Notes under the pieces: model-generated | What the model was told of the DNA's origin: nothing | What the model saw: only the letters and a program-made list of their open reading frames with translations | Databases searched by the model: none | Shown here: one piece after another, positions 14,748 through 16,920 of the stretch | Numbering within the stretch: the stretch's first letter is position 1 | Layout of the letters: the number at the start of each line of letters is the position of its first letter | Made by a program: the position numbers and the translations under genes | NCBI RefSeq assembly: GCF_035938995.1 | Contig: NZ_DASZGI010000285.1 | Span: forward strand, 1 to 16,920 | Direction of reading: 5' to 3' | Origin: DASZGI01 sp035938995 | GTDB taxonomy: Bacteria > Actinomycetota > Actinomycetes > Streptomycetales > Catenulisporaceae | DNA: 16,920 nucleotides

Positions 14748-15734
14748 GTGACGCGCTATGGATCGCTGCCCCCGGGATGGGCCGAACGGATCGAGGCTCT
14801 GGCCACCGGCGGCCTCGAGCCCGTTCCGCCGCGTCCCTCCGCGACGATCCTGCTGCTGCGCGACCAGCCCGGCCGCCCGGAGCGCGGGCCGGAGGTCTAC
14901 ATGCAGCGGCGTCATTCGGCGATGGACTTCGCCGCGGGCATGTACGTCTTCCCCGGCGGCAGCGTCGATCCCGGCGACGCGGACCTCCCGGCGGGTTGGA
15001 GCGGCCCCCGGCCCGACGCGTGGGCCGAACTGCTCGGCTGTCCGGTGGAGCTGGCCGGGGCGGTGGTGTGCGCGGCCGTGCGCGAGACCTTCGAGGAGTG
15101 CGGCGTGCTGTTGGCCAGCTCCGCCGCCGACCCGGACACGCTGGTCGAGACCTCCGGCGACGCCTGGGAGGCTGACCGGCTGGCGCTGGCCCGCCACGAG
15201 ACCACGCTCGCCGACCTGTTCGCCCGCCTCGACCTGGTGCTGCGAGGCGACCTGCTGCACCCCTGGACCCACTGGGTGACGCCGGAGTTCGAGCCCCGCC
15301 GGTACGACACCTGGTTCTTCGTCGCCGAGATGCCCGCGCGGGGTCAGGCGCGCGACGTCTCCGGCGAGGCGGACCTGTCCGTCTGGCATCGCCCCCTGGA
15401 CGCGCTCGCGGACTACCGGACCGGCGGGATCGACATGATGCCGCCGACGCTCGTCACCCTGCGCGAGATCGCCCTGCACCGCGACACCGCCGGTGTGCTG
15501 GCCGCCGCGGAAGCCCGGATCCCGCTGCCCGCCCCGCTGACCGCGCGGCTGCGTCCCCGCCCGCGCGAGGACGATCCGATCGAGCTGATGTGGCCGGTCG
15601 AGGACCCGTTCGGCGCTGAGCCCTTCCCGCTCGACCGGCCGGTCCGCGCCGCGCAGCCGGTGCCCGTGGCCCCAAGGGTTCCCGTGGAAGCGGTGGAACG
15701 GTCAAGACCGGGCCGGGCATCATCGGGACCATGA
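14748..15734 (+). CDS. Nudix hydrolase, NUDT19-like with interrupted Nudix box
   Basis: This 328-residue protein hydrolyses nucleoside-diphosphate-linked or related substrates, possibly CoA esters if it acts like NUDT19. The Nudix signature is split: FPGGSVDPGD at 68-77 supplies the Gly-rich start, and AVRETFEECGVLL at 110-122 supplies RExxEExG (Arg112, Glu113, Glu116, Glu117, Gly119). About 30 extra residues lie between them, and the first Glu of a standard box is absent; NUDT19/RP2-type enzymes have such an insertion. The metal-binding Glu residues of the helix are intact. The GTG at 14748 is chosen because homologous-looking sequence (GSLPPGWAERI) begins there. It is divergent from the exporter operon across 139 bases, and its TGA overlaps the ATG of the next gene. 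Confidence 0.84.
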   Translation: MTRYGSLPPGWAERIEALATGGLEPVPPRPSATILLLRDQPGRPERGPEVYMQRRHSAMDFAAGMYVFPGGSVDPGDADLPAGWSGPRPDAWAELLGCPVELAGAVVCAAVRETFEECGVLLASSAADPDTLVETSGDAWEADRLALARHETTLADLFARLDLVLRGDLLHPWTHWVTPEFEPRRYDTWFFVAEMPARGQARDVSGEADLSVWHRPLDALADYRTGGIDMMPPTLVTLREIALHRDTAGVLAAAEARIPLPAPLTARLRPRPREDDPIELMWPVEDPFGAEPFPLDRPVRAAQPVPVAPRVPVEAVERSRPGRASSGP

Positions 15735-16687
15735 CGACGAAGATTCCTTTCACCGCCGGCTGGCACCGCCTCGACGAATCCGGCACCACCTACGCCTACC
15801 TGCTCCCCGACGGGTCCTGGGGGCTGTCGAACGCCGGCCTGATCCGCGGCGACGGCGTCAGCATGCTCATCGACACCCAGTTCGGCCTCCAGCTGACCAG
15901 GGACCTGATCGACTCCGCCGGGCCGCTGCTCGACCCGTCCCCGTCCTGGCTCGCCGTCACCCACGGCCACGGCGACCACACCTTCGGCGCCGAGCTGTTC
16001 CCCGAGGCCGAGATGCTGGCCTCGGAGCGCTGCATCGCCACGATCGACCACGAGATCACTCCCGAGATGCTGCGCGCCCTCGCGGCGGCGCCCGGCCCGC
16101 TGGGCGACTACACCCGGCACGCATTCGGACGCTTCGACTTCGGTGGCATCACCGTGCGCCACCCCACGGTCGGCATCGAAGCTCCTGAGGTGCGCGACGT
16201 CGGCGGCGTCGAGGTCCGGCTGATCCCGCTCGCCGGACCCGCGCACACCGAGGGCGACCTCGTCGTACACGTCCCGGCCCACGGCGTCGTCTACGCGGGC
16301 GACCTGGTGTTCGGCGGCGAGCACATGCTCAAGTGGGCGCCCGGGTCCTTCGACGAGTGGATCGGCCTGCTACGGGGCCTGGCCGCGGACGGCGCGCACA
16401 CCTTCGTCCCCGGCCACGGACCGGTCATGACGGCGGCCGATATCCTCGACTACTGCGACTACCTGGCCCGCATCGAGGAGCAGACGGTCGCGCTGCACCG
16501 GGCCGGCGTCGGCTACCGCGAGGCGGCGATGACGATGGACCTCGGCGGCTTCGACGACCGCCGCGCCCGGGAACGGCTGGTGATCACCACCGCCGCGCTG
16601 TACGCCCACCTCGGCACCGACGAGCCGACCGATCTGGCGAACGTCCTCGGCGAGATGGCTCGCGCGTGGACGGAGGCGAAGGCCTGA
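15731..16687 (+). CDS. Metallo-beta-lactamase-fold hydrolase
   Basis: This 318-residue protein has a full two-metal MBL active site: THGHGDH with His78, His80, Asp82 and His83, then His172 in GPAHTEGD, Asp191 in YAGDLVF, and His229 in VPGHGP. The early SNAGLI and LIDTQFG strands are typical of the fold. A helical C-terminal region (about 235-318) follows. The reaction cannot be told from sequence; the family includes thiol-ester hydrolases, lactonases and cyclase-like enzymes. Its ATG overlaps the Nudix stop (ATGA) and there is no clear ribosome binding site, so translation is probably coupled. Pairing with a NUDT19-like Nudix enzyme suggests both act on related ester or CoA-linked compounds, which is an inference. 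Confidence 0.88.
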   Translation: MTTKIPFTAGWHRLDESGTTYAYLLPDGSWGLSNAGLIRGDGVSMLIDTQFGLQLTRDLIDSAGPLLDPSPSWLAVTHGHGDHTFGAELFPEAEMLASERCIATIDHEITPEMLRALAAAPGPLGDYTRHAFGRFDFGGITVRHPTVGIEAPEVRDVGGVEVRLIPLAGPAHTEGDLVVHVPAHGVVYAGDLVFGGEHMLKWAPGSFDEWIGLLRGLAADGAHTFVPGHGPVMTAADILDYCDYLARIEEQTVALHRAGVGYREAAMTMDLGGFDDRRARERLVITTAALYAHLGTDEPTDLANVLGEMARAWTEAKA

Positions 16688-16724
16688 CCTGACGTCGCGT
16701 CGGCCGACGGGTCGGCTCCAGGCC
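16681..16724. terminator. Possible bidirectional terminator between convergent genes
   Basis: The gap between the convergent hydrolase and SRPBCC genes holds nested inverted repeats. GGCCT (16681-16685) pairs with AGGCC (16720-16724), and GCCGA (16703-16707) pairs with TCGGC (16712-16716) across a 4-base loop. A perfect 12-base palindrome, CGTCGGCCGACG, lies at 16698-16709. There is no T-run, so it would be an atypical GC-rich terminator. Confidence 0.3.
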
Positions 16725-16920
16725 TAGGCCCGGTCTTCGAAGCCCGCGGGCGGTCCCTCCTGCGGGCCGAGTTCGGGTTCGAAGGCAGTGCGGTAGCGCG
16801 CGAACAACCCACGCCACGCGTCTTCGGCGGGACTGTGACCGGCCAGCCGGTCCAGGCACAGGTCCCAGCCGGCGGCGTTGCGGGCGGCGATCCCCGCGGC
16901 CACCTCGTCGATCAGGACGA
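16724..16920 (-). CDS. C-terminal end of a probable SRPBCC/AHSA1-type protein
   Basis: A minus-strand frame runs in from the window edge and ends at TAG (16726-16724); 64 residues are visible and the start lies outside. The segment AAGWDLCLDRLAGHSP followed by WRGLFARYRTAFEP resembles the C-terminal helix of SRPBCC (START-like, Hsp90-activator AHSA1 type) proteins, where GW-x-x-CLD-x-L is common. Those proteins bind hydrophobic ligands or act as stress-related or regulatory partners. A Pro/Gly/Glu-rich tail follows. It converges with the metallo-hydrolase, 36 bases apart. The family call rests on the helix alone. Confidence 0.6.
   Translation of the reverse strand, partial: VLIDEVAAGIAARNAAGWDLCLDRLAGHSPAEDAWRGLFARYRTAFEPELGPQEGPPAGFEDRA

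Overview
The window is very GC-rich, gene-dense bacterial DNA with short intergenic gaps and many ATGA stop/start overlaps. GTG starts are common and TTA codons are almost absent. Together with the protein families seen (an OtrA/TetM-type ribosomal protection factor, a DUF4037 protein, a TIGR03086/mycothiol-type metal-binding protein and a SigG-like ECF sigma factor) this points to an actinomycete, probably of the Streptomyces/Catenulispora kind. That is an inference from gene content, not an identification.

Layout. (A) 1-6313, plus strand: the end of a ROK-family gene, then a family-5 (Dpp/Opp-type) ABC importer. Its parts are a lipoprotein binding protein, a DppB-like permease, a single polypeptide fusing a DppC-like permease to a DppD-like ATPase, and a DppF-like ATPase. 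The ROK gene hints at a sugar or oligosaccharide substrate rather than peptides. (B) 6310-8439, minus strand: a TetM/OtrA-like ribosomal protection protein, convergent with and overlapping the importer by 4 bases. Upstream of it lie a promoter with an AT-rich box before the -35, a 36-codon leader ORF with a strong ribosome binding site, and a 12-bp hairpin that would hide the resistance gene's own ribosome binding site. This looks like inducible leader-peptide attenuation and is the most interesting element in the window. (C) 8452-10676: a DUF4037 gene (minus) divergent from an MtnA/eIF2B-fold isomerase-like gene (plus). (D) 10692-14608, minus strand: a tight four-gene operon in the order MFS exporter, ECF sigma factor with a SnoaL-like C-terminal domain, TIGR03086 protein, SDR oxidoreductase. 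Four TTA codons in three of these genes, and none that I found elsewhere in the window, suggest bldA-type control. (E) 14748-16687, plus strand: a Nudix hydrolase (NUDT19-like, with an interrupted Nudix box) translationally coupled to a metallo-beta-lactamase-fold hydrolase. (F) 16724-16920, minus strand: the C-terminal end of a probable SRPBCC/AHSA1-type protein.

No tRNA, rRNA, CRISPR array, insertion sequence or attachment site was recognised. Every stretch longer than about 140 bases is covered by a gene.
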